Assembly (NCBI RefSeq): GCF_013031245.1
Contig: NZ_WPZL01000002.1
Span: 186,001-250,000, forward strand
Source of the DNA: Ruegeria lacuscaerulensis
Lineage (GTDB): Bacteria > Pseudomonadota > Alphaproteobacteria > Rhodobacterales > Rhodobacteraceae
Direction of reading: 5' to 3'
DNA: 64,000 nt
Each line of letters starts with the position of its first letter. The first letter of the stretch is position 1. The notes beneath the pieces were generated by a model. It was not told the origin of the DNA, searched no databases, and saw only the letters and a program-made list of their open reading frames with translations. Of this stretch, positions 47,501-55,328 are shown one piece after another. A program made the position numbers and the translations under genes.

Positions 47501-48030
47501 AAGAGGCGATTGCCAAGATCAAAGCGGGTGAGATGGAAGGGTTGTCGGATGCCGACGACCAATGGGCTCCGCAGATCAATCTGGGCGTGCCGGTCCTGAT
47601 CCCGGAGGACTACGTGCCCGATCTGGACGTGCGATTGGGTCTGTATCGTCGCCTCTCGTCTCTCTCGACCAAGGTCGAGTTGGAAGGTTTCGCCGCCGAA
47701 CTGATTGACCGGTTCGGCGCACTGCCGAAGGAAGTGAACACACTGATGTTGGTCGTTCGGATCAAAGCGATGTGCAAACGTGCCGGGATTGCCAAGCTGG
47801 ACGGCGGGCCGAAAGGTGCGACGATCCAGTTCCACAACGACAAGTTTGCGTCCCCTCAGGGGTTGGTCGAGTTCATCCAGAACCAGCGTGGGCTGGCCAA
47901 GGTCAAGGACAACAAGATCGTTGTGCGCCGGGACTGGAAGAAGGACAGCGACAAGATCAAAGGCGCCTTTGCCATCGCCCGCGATCTGGCGGAAAAGGTC
48001 GTGGCCGAAAAGAAAAAGGCCAAGGTCTAG
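44575..48030 (+). CDS. mfd: Transcription-repair coupling factor Mfd
   Basis: A 1151-residue protein with UvrB-like N-domains, an RNA-polymerase-interaction domain (DLVVHVDHGIGRYMGM), a RecG-like translocase (Walker A GDVGFGKTEVA; DEEQ box in IIDEEQHFG; ATPIPRTLQLSL), and a C-terminal TRCF domain. Mfd removes RNA polymerase stalled at lesions and recruits UvrA. ATG 44575 has GGAAAGG 7 bases upstream. It converges on the next gene with 4 bases of overlap. Confidence 0.97.
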   Translation: MTAPNHVTVGGAPEGFDAQLVLNEIARSGGPVCHVARDDKRMEAMRAALAFFAPDMPVFAFPGWDCLPYDRVSPNSDIAAARVATLAALVHQMPDRFVLLTTLNAATQRVPAREVLREAAFTARVNHRVDETALRNFLVRMGFIQSPTVMEPGDYAIRGGIIDIFPPGESGPVRLDLFGDVLDGARRFDPVSQRTTEKLDLVELAPVSEVILDDAAITRFRQNYRIEFGAAGTDDPLYEAVSAGRKHQGVEHWLPFFHEKLETLFDYLPGATISLDDQVTPARLARWDSIEDQYETRRLALENRSRMDTVYKPTPPGLLYLDDTAWERAVGDRRVMQFSPLPQASGPGVIDAGGRIGRNFAPERQQESISLFGALASHITDKMNKGPVLIASYSEGARERLTGLIEDEGLAEAIPVANGTRIGKRGLHLAVWALEHGFETPDLTVIAEQDVLGDRLIRQPKKRRKAENFLTETQSLSPGDLVVHVDHGIGRYMGMEVVTAAGAAHECLLLEYAEQSKLYLPVENIELLSKYGHDEGLLDRLGGGAWQAKKAKLKERIREMADRLIRIAAERALRKAPVMDPPPHAWEEFSARFPYQETDDQLRAISEVMEDMHSGAPMDRLICGDVGFGKTEVAMRAAFVAAMSGVQVAIVAPTTLLARQHAASFRERFRGFPLEVRQLSRFVSGKEAQQTRDGLARGTVDIVIGTHALLAKGVRFNNLGLLIIDEEQHFGVGHKERLKQLRSDIHVLTLTATPIPRTLQLSLTGVRDLSIIGTPPIDRLAIRTYVSEFDAVTIREALLREHYRGGQSFYVVPRISDLPEIEEFLKDQLPELTYMVAHGQMAAGELDDRMNAFYDGKYDVLLATTIVESGLDIPTANTMVVHRSDMFGLAQLYQIRGRVGRSKTRAYAYLTTKPRQRLTTTAEKRLRVLGSLDTLGAGFTLASQDLDIRGAGNLLGEEQSGQMRDVGYELYQSMLEEAIAKIKAGEMEGLSDADDQWAPQINLGVPVLIPEDYVPDLDVRLGLYRRLSSLSTKVELEGFAAELIDRFGALPKEVNTLMLVVRIKAMCKRAGIAKLDGGPKGATIQFHNDKFASPQGLVEFIQNQRGLAKVKDNKIVVRRDWKKDSDKIKGAFAIARDLAEKVVAEKKKAKV

Positions 48031-48701
48031 TCACCGGCCACAAAGGTGCAAAGCTGCCATTCGCCCGCGTCCGATTTCACGAACGCGGCGCGGTGGCCGA
48101 CCATGGACCACAGAAAATCGCTGTGCATGTAGCCCTGGGTCCCGTCGGTCAGCACAACGCGTTGATAGTCCGCTGCGTCCACATAACTCGGGATGATGAC
48201 GACCTCGTGGCTGATCAGGGCCAGTTTCGGCGCGCTCCGAACTGCTGCCTGGCGCAACGCCACATTCTGGCCGGTCACGTAGTAGGCCATGTATGGATCC
48301 AATGAGGCGGGCAGGGTGATCTGCCATTGATGCGGCATCCAGAACTCGCCCTCATCGTCGAAATAACCGGGCTGGGACAGGGTGTTTTCCAGATCGGCCC
48401 AATAGCCCTTGCGTAATTCGTCGGCGTTCTGCTGGTCCTGTTCCGGAAGGGTCGCAGGGTCGAGGGCCAAGTTCGCACGGAATTCTTCGGGGCCACCATT
48501 GCCGCCGTGGCTGAGATAGAGATCGGGGCATGTCGCGGCAATGACGCCTTCGGTATCCCGCGCAGCCACCATGGCGCGCAGTTCGTCCCGAAAGGCCACA
48601 AGGGTCGAGTCGCGGCCGGCCTGGTCAACCGGCGGAAAGGACTGGCGCTCGGCCAAAGCAGGGCCACAGATCAGAGCAGTCAGGAGCAGGGCGAATCTCA
48701 T
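48027..48701 (-). CDS. Secreted protein with SH3-like C-terminus
   Basis: A 224-residue protein with a Sec signal peptide (MRFALLLTALICGPALA, cleavage near 18). The C-terminal third (VALRQAAVRSAPKLALISHEVVIIP, DYQRVVLTDGTQGYMHSDFLWS) resembles a bacterial SH3 domain, a fold that often binds peptidoglycan. The function is not recognised. The start overlaps the end of the TPR gene by 4 bases. Confidence 0.65.
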   Translation of the reverse strand: MRFALLLTALICGPALAERQSFPPVDQAGRDSTLVAFRDELRAMVAARDTEGVIAATCPDLYLSHGGNGGPEEFRANLALDPATLPEQDQQNADELRKGYWADLENTLSQPGYFDDEGEFWMPHQWQITLPASLDPYMAYYVTGQNVALRQAAVRSAPKLALISHEVVIIPSYVDAADYQRVVLTDGTQGYMHSDFLWSMVGHRAAFVKSDAGEWQLCTFVAGD

Positions 48702-50362
48702 TCGGCGGCTCTCATCGCGGCCTGAGCGCAGAAACAGGATGCGCCAACGGCCCGGTCCGCGCGTGCTAACGCCAAATCCAAGCGTTGTCTAATTTGTTTG
48801 ATTTCAACAGTTTCTCCGCGCGCCTTCAGGCGGTCGTGCAATCCCTTGAGGCTCCAGACGTTGTCCGGGTGAATGGATGCACGGCTGAGTGTGCCACCCA
48901 AACCCAGATCCTCGCGATAGACCGCTTCGGCCTCGGCCACGTGGCCCTGTTCGAACAGCAACGCCCCAAGCGCGTGGCGGGTCGGCTGCATCCATCCCCA
49001 CGGCTCGTCATATGGGAGCGTGTCGTCCAGCTCGACCGAGCGGCGCAGGTGCTGGAACGCAATTTCATAATTTCCCTTGCGGTACTCGATCTCTCCGCGC
49101 AGCATTTCCAGAGCAATTTCAAGTAGATCAATGACGCGGTTGTTGTGCAGCAGGCGGGTCTCGGGCACGCGGCCCTTTGCGGCGAGGAACAGCTGTTCCT
49201 CGGCTTCCGCCTCGGCCACTTGACCTGTGGCAGCGTGAGCAATGGCGCGGGCATAGTGAGTGGTCGCGGTCACGGTGAGGTACAGATCCGGATCACTGGG
49301 CAATTCCAATGCCTTGGCTTTTTCCCACTGGCCGAAACGGATCAGGATATGCGGCCCCATGGACATGTAGCTTTCGAAATAATCCGCCATGGGCGGGCTT
49401 TCGATGCGAAGCATCTCTTCGGGCGTGGTATCCCACAGGCCCTGATTGGCGCGCAGAGCCGGTTCCATCTGGCCGAGGAACAGCGCGCCGTAGATGACGA
49501 AGTGATAGTTGTGCTGGCGATAGCCGGTGTAAATATTGAACGCGCCCTCGCGCTCATAATACTTCAGATCGGCCACGGTGGCCTTTTCGTTCCAGTAAAC
49601 GACGTTGTGGTAATGGCCGCACAGTACGTCGATATGGGTGGGCATATGCACCAGATGGCCAGCGTCGGGCACCAGAGTTCGCAGCACATCGCCGGCCTTA
49701 AGCGCCTTTTCGGGGGTCGGTGACATCTCCATCAGATGGACATAGAGGTGCAACAGGCCAGGATGCGACATGGTAGCCGGGTCGTTGGCCATCGCGTCTT
49801 CCAGGGCTTTTTGAGCTTCCAGAGTTGCTGCGCCTTCGGCGGGCTGGCCTGTCTTGAGGTCCCACATTTTCCAGGGCGTCAGGTTCAGCAGTGCTTCGAC
49901 GTAGATGGTGCGCAGGTCCAGTTGGTCGGGCTGTTCGGCAAAGGCGGCGCGCATGGCGTCGGCAAAGTCGTAGTCCCAACGGTGCATGTCGGGGGCAGGA
50001 TCGCGCTGCGGATACCGGGCGGGTAGGGCTTGGATAAGTGCCCGTTCGACGGGAGTACAGGTCTCGACAAGAGCCAGCGCCTGTTGCGTGGCATCATAGG
50101 CCTGCGCCAGGGCTTTCTGCTGTCCGCGGTCGTCGCGCAATTCCCAGGGCAGGTTGTAGTTCGGGCCTGCCGCATAGGCGATGCCCCAATACGCCATGGC
50201 GCAATCAGGGTCTTGTTCGGCTGCGCGCTGGAAACAGACGACGGCTTCTTCGTGGTTGTACCCGTAGGTCCAGACCAGCCCCCGGTCGAACCATCGTTGA
50301 GCCTCGGATGAAGATGTCGTTACAGGACAGGAATGCGTACCCAAATCGTAATAGTCGCTCAT
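48698..50362 (-). CDS. TPR repeat protein
   Basis: A 554-residue protein with repeats of helix pairs (NHEEAVVCFQRAAEQDPDCAMAYWGIAY; AFQHLRRSVELDDTLPYDEPWGW; GHVAEAEAVYREDLGLG). No signal peptide, so it is likely cytoplasmic. Members of this family are conserved hypothetical proteins. Several His, Glu and Asp clusters (LVHMPTHIDVLCGHYHN) could bind metal. It precedes and overlaps the SH3-like gene. Confidence 0.75.
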   Translation of the reverse strand: MSDYYDLGTHSCPVTTSSSEAQRWFDRGLVWTYGYNHEEAVVCFQRAAEQDPDCAMAYWGIAYAAGPNYNLPWELRDDRGQQKALAQAYDATQQALALVETCTPVERALIQALPARYPQRDPAPDMHRWDYDFADAMRAAFAEQPDQLDLRTIYVEALLNLTPWKMWDLKTGQPAEGAATLEAQKALEDAMANDPATMSHPGLLHLYVHLMEMSPTPEKALKAGDVLRTLVPDAGHLVHMPTHIDVLCGHYHNVVYWNEKATVADLKYYEREGAFNIYTGYRQHNYHFVIYGALFLGQMEPALRANQGLWDTTPEEMLRIESPPMADYFESYMSMGPHILIRFGQWEKAKALELPSDPDLYLTVTATTHYARAIAHAATGQVAEAEAEEQLFLAAKGRVPETRLLHNNRVIDLLEIALEMLRGEIEYRKGNYEIAFQHLRRSVELDDTLPYDEPWGWMQPTRHALGALLFEQGHVAEAEAVYREDLGLGGTLSRASIHPDNVWSLKGLHDRLKARGETVEIKQIRQRLDLALARADRAVGASCFCAQAAMRAAE

Positions 50363-50419
50363 TGAAAATCTCCCCTCGGATCAGGGGGAGATTAGCGCGA
50401 TTCACGAAAGCTGCACAGA

Positions 50420-51628
50420 TCAGGCGGGTAGTCTGTTTTCGATTCTGCCCATGTGCAGCATCAGACCAAAACCGGTCAGGCTCATGACCAGAATACCTGT
50501 GCTCAGGGGGGCAAGAGAGCCGTCGAACAATTGTCCGATGGGTGCTGCGATGGCTGCAGCCAGAACGGTTGAAACCGCACCGATGACGGAGGCCGCCATG
50601 CCAGCAATATGGCCCATCGGCTCCATCGCGATGGCGTTCAGGTTGCCCATGGTCATGCCCGCCATGAAGAATATCGAAGTCTGCCAGAAGACAAAAACCG
50701 CGAAGGACAGGTTGGCCGACAGGGGCATCATGTTCACAATAATGACGCCGGTCGTGACCACGATTTGCGCGCCCAGGGCCCAGGTCACAAGCCGCCGCAT
50801 CCCAACATGGATCACCAGGGCCGCGTTCAACAGGCTGGCGGACCCGGCGATCAGCGCGACTACGCCAAACCAGAAAGGAAAGCTGTCGGCGCTGTCGTGG
50901 ATCACATCGTAAACCGGCTGCACCATCGTCAGCATGGTGAACAGCATGCCTAGGCACAGGGTTTGCACGAAGATCGAAACGCGGACCGTCGGGTGCGTAA
51001 ACATCTCGCGCGCGGCTGAGGCCATCAAAGGCAGACGCAGGGGTCTGCGGTTTTCAACCTTCAGTGACTCGGGCAGGCGTAAACCCATCCAGATGACAGT
51101 GATCAGCGAGAATAAGATGAAGGACACGAAAATCCCGCGCCATCCTACAAAGGCGATCATTCCTGCGCCCAGCATCGGCGCAACGGCCGGCACCAGCGTG
51201 AAAATCATCATGGCAATCGACACGATCCGCGCCATGACGCGCCCGGAATACAAATCCCGGATGATAGCCATCGCCACTACGCGCGGAGCCGCACAACCAA
51301 AGCCCTGAATCACACGTGCGATCAGCAAAAGTTCCAGCGAGGAACTGGCCCAGGCCACAGCCGCCGCTACAATATACAACACAGAGCCGGCATAGATGAC
51401 GGGTTTGCGCCCGAAGGCGTCCGACAACGGGCCCATGAAAAACGTCCCGATGCCCATTCCCAGCACAAAGGATGTCAGGATCAATTGCGCCCGGTTGATG
51501 TCATCGGGGCTGAGCTGCGCTCCGATCTCGGGCAGGGCGGGCAGCATCGAGTCGATCGAAAACGCGATGGTCGCAAACATCATTGCGACAAGTGCAATGA
51601 ATTCACCTCGGGACATACGATTGGCCAT
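50420..51628 (-). CDS. Bcr/CflA family MFS drug efflux transporter
   Basis: A 402-residue MFS protein of about 12 helices. The first loop has FFMGPLSDAFGRKPVIYAGS (motif A), then GFGCAAPRVVAMAIIRDLYSG and PAVAPMLGAGM, characteristic of the Bcr/CflA drug-proton antiporters. Substrate unknown. ATG 51628 follows AGGAGGGCGCC; the 10-residue extension to 51658 is rejected. Confidence 0.88.
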   Translation of the reverse strand: MANRMSRGEFIALVAMMFATIAFSIDSMLPALPEIGAQLSPDDINRAQLILTSFVLGMGIGTFFMGPLSDAFGRKPVIYAGSVLYIVAAAVAWASSSLELLLIARVIQGFGCAAPRVVAMAIIRDLYSGRVMARIVSIAMMIFTLVPAVAPMLGAGMIAFVGWRGIFVSFILFSLITVIWMGLRLPESLKVENRRPLRLPLMASAAREMFTHPTVRVSIFVQTLCLGMLFTMLTMVQPVYDVIHDSADSFPFWFGVVALIAGSASLLNAALVIHVGMRRLVTWALGAQIVVTTGVIIVNMMPLSANLSFAVFVFWQTSIFFMAGMTMGNLNAIAMEPMGHIAGMAASVIGAVSTVLAAAIAAPIGQLFDGSLAPLSTGILVMSLTGFGLMLHMGRIENRLPA

Positions 51629-51703
51629 GGCGCCCTCCTGACCTGATCGCGCTATCACGACACGTCAGGCGGCGCTAGGTCTCAAATTGCACAGGTGTCT
51701 GTG

Positions 51704-52363
51704 CTAATTTGCAGGGGAAGCCTCAGATTGAGACATGATCTCGGCAATCACTTTTTCCCACATTTCAGGAGGTTGCGCGCCCGGAACAGCGTGTTGGTTG
51801 GCGACAATGAAGGTCGGCACCGAGGTCACGCCCATCTGGCGCGAATGCGTGTCGCGGGCGCGGATATCGTCGCGGTCGGCATCGGAGTTCAGCAGTTTCA
51901 GCACCACAGCAGCGTCCATGCCGACGCTGTCGGCGATGTCGGCCAGAACCTCGTGGTCACCGATGTCGCGGGCCTGCACGAAATACGCGTCGAACAGAGC
52001 GTCAACGACTGCGTTCTGTTTACCCTCAATCCCGGCCCAATGGATCAGGCGGTGCGCGTCCAGAGTATTGGGGGTGCGCTTCATGCCTTCAAAGTCGATG
52101 CTCAGGCCTGCATTCTCTGCATGTTCGACCACGGGCGCATAGGCGCGCACAGCGCCTTCTTTGCCACCGAACTTGCGCTCAAGATATTCCCGCCGGTCCA
52201 TACCAGCCTCCGGCATTTCAGGGTTCAGCTGAAACGGATGCCATTCGATGACAAAGGGATGGTCCGGGATGGCAGCCAGCGCTTTATCCATATGGGTCTT
52301 GCCGATGTAGCACCACGGGCAGATCGGGTCGGACATGATGTCAAGTTTGACGGTCTGGGTCAT
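51704..52363 (-). CDS. DsbA-family oxidoreductase, FrnE-like
   Basis: A 219-residue thioredoxin-fold protein with the active site C15-P-W-C18 (SDPICPWCYIGK), an inserted helical domain, and the cis-Pro region MGVTSVPTFIVANQ. No signal peptide, so it is cytoplasmic, like FrnE and 2-hydroxychromene-carboxylate isomerase relatives. It overlaps the acyl-CoA synthetase gene by 4 bases, so the two are co-transcribed. Confidence 0.88.
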   Translation of the reverse strand: MTQTVKLDIMSDPICPWCYIGKTHMDKALAAIPDHPFVIEWHPFQLNPEMPEAGMDRREYLERKFGGKEGAVRAYAPVVEHAENAGLSIDFEGMKRTPNTLDAHRLIHWAGIEGKQNAVVDALFDAYFVQARDIGDHEVLADIADSVGMDAAVVLKLLNSDADRDDIRARDTHSRQMGVTSVPTFIVANQHAVPGAQPPEMWEKVIAEIMSQSEASPAN

Positions 52364-53877
52364 TTGTTGGTCGCCTTGAAATAGGCCGGCAGCGCCCGGC
52401 GCAAAAGTTTACCGTTACCGCCGGTCGGCAATTCGGGCAGATGGATGAAAGCGCGCGGTTGTTTGTATCGCGCCAGATTGGCTTCCACATAGGATTGCAG
52501 GGTCGCCTCGTCCAGTTTTTCCGGCCCGGTATAGAAGGCGGCGATTACAAAGGTGTCCTGTTTAACCTCGACAGCCGCCGCACCCACTTGCGATATGCCG
52601 GGGTATCGGGACAGAGCGGCCTCGACCTCGACCGGTGAGACGCGATAGCCTCCGGCGTTCATCATTTCGTCGTCGCGGCCGAGATAGGTGATCTGCCCGT
52701 CGACGGCCATCGCGCCCTGATCACCGGTCAGAAACCAGTCGCCCTGCATGCGGGCCTTAGCCTCGTCCGGGGCGTTCAGATAGGTCAGCATCAGGCCGGG
52801 GTCGGATCGGTGGATCGCAATGGTGCCTTCCTGTCCCTGCGGGACAGGGCCGTCTTGTCCGAGGATCGCCACGCGGCGGCCGGGCTGAGGTTGGCCCAGT
52901 GCCTCGCCCCTCGCCGGGTGCGCGGGGCTGGAGGAAATGAAGGTCGAACACTCGGACATCCCATATGCCTCATACAGCTCGGTTCCGGTCCTTTCGGCCC
53001 ATTGCGTGTGCAAATGCCGTGAGAGTTTTTCCCCGGCGCACAGGCTATGGCGCAGATCGGGTAAATCTATGTCGCCAGTTGTCTTGAGGATCTTGCGGAA
53101 AACACCGGGGGCTGCGGCAAAGATCGTTGCGCCGTGCCGGCGCAACAGCGCGGGCAGGCCGTTCGGGTCCGTGCCGGGCTCTGGAATCAGGGCGGTGGCG
53201 CCGATTGTCCAGGGATCCATCAATCCGGTGCCCAACGTGTAGGTCCAGTTGAAGGCCCCGGCGTGGCACAGGCGATCAGTCTCTTGCAGCCCGTACCAGC
53301 CATCCACCATCATCTGACGCGCCCATATGGCGCGATGCGCGTGCGCCACGGCGCGGGGTTTGCCGGATGTGCCCGAGGTATAGACGACATAAGCCAGCCT
53401 GTTCGGGTCGCCCAATTGAACCTCGGCCGGAGGCAGGTCACGCATTCGCGTCAACTCGGCCAGCTCGATCTGCAGCGGATGCGCGGCGCAGGCGACGGTT
53501 GGGTCCCTGAGTACGGCAGCGGGCTTCAATTCGTCAATCATCCGTGCCGTTTCCGGCTCAGTCAGTTGCGAAGATGTTGGCACAGGCACGATCCCCACCG
53601 AAATTGCCCCAAGATAGGCGATGGGAAAATCGACCGTGTTTCCCAACCGCATCAGCGCAATGTCGCCCGGTTTCAGCCCAGCTTGCAGCAATCCTGTGGC
53701 GGTCCCCAGGATGGCGGACTGAAGGTCGCGATACGACCAGTCATCCGCGCCGTCAGAGCGCAGAACCGACAGGGCGGTTTTGTCAGGGTTCTGGTTCGCG
53801 CGGCGCAATACATGCGCGGCCATATTGAACGGCGTGGGGCAGGCGGGGGGCGGACCCTGATCGAAAACAGAAAGCAT
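52360..53877 (-). CDS. AMP-binding acyl-CoA synthetase
   Basis: A 505-residue adenylating enzyme. The P-loop motif VYTSGTSGKPRAVAHAHRA, A5 YGMSECS, A7 FLTGDQG and A8 YLGRDDEMMNAGGYRVSP are conserved, and the catalytic Lys lies near PTGGNGKLLRR. It activates an acid to its CoA thioester; chain specificity cannot be told. It is divergent from a cupin regulator, which may control it. Confidence 0.9.
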   Translation of the reverse strand: MLSVFDQGPPPACPTPFNMAAHVLRRANQNPDKTALSVLRSDGADDWSYRDLQSAILGTATGLLQAGLKPGDIALMRLGNTVDFPIAYLGAISVGIVPVPTSSQLTEPETARMIDELKPAAVLRDPTVACAAHPLQIELAELTRMRDLPPAEVQLGDPNRLAYVVYTSGTSGKPRAVAHAHRAIWARQMMVDGWYGLQETDRLCHAGAFNWTYTLGTGLMDPWTIGATALIPEPGTDPNGLPALLRRHGATIFAAAPGVFRKILKTTGDIDLPDLRHSLCAGEKLSRHLHTQWAERTGTELYEAYGMSECSTFISSSPAHPARGEALGQPQPGRRVAILGQDGPVPQGQEGTIAIHRSDPGLMLTYLNAPDEAKARMQGDWFLTGDQGAMAVDGQITYLGRDDEMMNAGGYRVSPVEVEAALSRYPGISQVGAAAVEVKQDTFVIAAFYTGPEKLDEATLQSYVEANLARYKQPRAFIHLPELPTGGNGKLLRRALPAYFKATNK

Positions 53878-53942
53878 GCCAACTGGCTAACGTGGTGTTT
53901 GGCGCGTTGCAAGCAGGGCAGGCTAAGCATATAGAGTTGCTC

Positions 53943-54566
53943 ATGAGCACCCAAGACCAGCCATCCTTGATCCGCATCGCCCGCGACTCGGGCGACCATA
54001 CAGAGCTTGAGCCGCTGGACCTGGGGGCGCGCGTCCGCCAGTTGCGCAAGGCACGGAACTGGACGTTGGAACAGGCTGCAACGCAAGCGGGTCTGGCGCG
54101 CTCGACGCTCAGCAAGATCGAGAACGGGCAGATGTCCCCGACCTATGACGCGCTGAAAAAGCTGGCAACCGGGCTCGAGATTTCGGTGCCTCAGCTTTTC
54201 ACCCCGCCGCAGCGCGATCAGGTAATCGGGCGCATGGCCGTCACCCGTATGGGCGAAGGTACAGCCCACCCAACGGTGACGTATGAACACGAGTTGCTGG
54301 CCGAGACGCTGACGAAAAAGCAGATGCTGCCCTATCGCGCACGTGTGCGTGCGCGGTCAATGGACGAGTTTGAAGGCTGGGTACGCCACGACGGCGAGGA
54401 ATTCCTGTATGTGCTGACCGGTGTCGTGCAACTGTATACCGAGTTCTACGAACCAGTTGAGATGCGTCGTGGCGACAGCGCCTACTACGACGGGAGCATG
54501 GGTCACAATGTGATCTCCGTCAGCGACGAAGATGCGACGATCCTCTGGGTAACGTCACTTACTTAA
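53943..54566 (+). CDS. XRE-family regulator with cupin sensor domain
   Basis: A 207-residue regulator. HTH (LGARVRQLRKARNWTLEQAATQAGLARSTLSKIENGQMSPTYDALKKLA as the family pattern) is at about 27-75, and a cupin (HDGEEFLYVLTGVVQLYTEFYEPVEMRRGDSAYYDG) fills the C-terminus. Such proteins often act on the divergent operon, here acyl-CoA synthetase and FrnE. ATG 53943 is preferred; the extension to 53892 would overlap the divergent promoter region. The 3' end overlaps the convergent 78-residue gene by 12 bases. Confidence 0.88.
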   Translation: MSTQDQPSLIRIARDSGDHTELEPLDLGARVRQLRKARNWTLEQAATQAGLARSTLSKIENGQMSPTYDALKKLATGLEISVPQLFTPPQRDQVIGRMAVTRMGEGTAHPTVTYEHELLAETLTKKQMLPYRARVRARSMDEFEGWVRHDGEEFLYVLTGVVQLYTEFYEPVEMRRGDSAYYDGSMGHNVISVSDEDATILWVTSLT

Positions 54567-54791
54567 TGCCCGGCTGAACTCGCGGTTCAAACCTTCGGTA
54601 AACAAAAAATCTTCAAGTTCTTCGTGCGCTTCATTCACGGTCAGGTGGTGGCGCTCGGCCAAATACGCTTCGAACCCCTTGCGATCTTTACTCAGCCGCA
54701 CCTTGTCCTGATCGCGCAAATTCGGAAAACGCCGTTTCGCACGTGAATACATCGCGTCCCAGTCTTGCGTCAGGTCAGTCCAGTTCAACAT
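54555..54791 (-). CDS. CsbD-like small protein
   Basis: A 78-residue charged protein: LNWTDLTQDWDAMYSRAKRRFPNLRDQD, then DRKGFEAYLAERHHLTVNEAHEELEDFLF. The opening W..L...W...Y.R...RFP...D layout resembles CsbD stress proteins, but the match is loose. It is convergent with the cupin regulator, with 12 bases of overlap. Confidence 0.6.
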   Translation of the reverse strand: MLNWTDLTQDWDAMYSRAKRRFPNLRDQDKVRLSKDRKGFEAYLAERHHLTVNEAHEELEDFLFTEGLNREFSRALSK

Positions 54792-55328
54792 CAGATAGCT
54801 TTCCGTAGTTCGGGTTTCACGGCTGCTCGCCCCTTATTTCAGGGTACGGAGGGTGCAGTGGACTTTGCGCATGACAAAATGTCGCACCGAGTTCAAGTTT
54901 ACGTGGGGTCAAATGGGCCCGCTGCAGAAACCCGCAACGGGCCGACGGACCAGGGTTTGGAGTGAGTGGAGGCCGGTCCGCAAATTCTTGGCTTTCATCG
55001 TCGGAACGAATGCTATCCGACGAAATTAACAGCATTATTTCAGTCGGTCAGCAAGCCTGATTGTCAACAAGCTATATCGTGCAGGCGGCTTGCGTAAAGT
55101 CCCTTGTAGGAGTTTTTCGGATTTCGACTGAAATTAGGCCCTGATACTAATTGTGGCGGAATGGAATTTTCCGCCTACCAGATTTGGTGCAACTGTTGGT
55201 ATGTGCCGAATTCCGCCGAAAAGTATGATCATACATTATGCAACAATCGGCATCCCAAAAAGCGGATAATTGAATGCGACCAGCCAACGGACACAGAGTC
55301 GACGGCCGAGGCGGCCAGCCCTAATCTC
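54792..55328. other. 537-base region without a recognised gene
   Basis: This lies between the start of the CsbD-like gene and the stop of the binding-protein gene. I see two inverted repeats without U-tracts: TCGTCGGA/TCCGACGA (54998-55005, 55016-55023) and GGCGGAA/TTCCGCC (55155-55161, 55169-55175). No tRNA, terminator or convincing short gene is visible. The base composition is less GC-rich than the flanks. Confidence 0.5.

Noticed and set aside
54998..55023. TCGTCGGA/TCCGACGA hairpin as a terminator
   Set aside because: No U-tract on either strand and no transcript known to end there; kept only as an inverted repeat.
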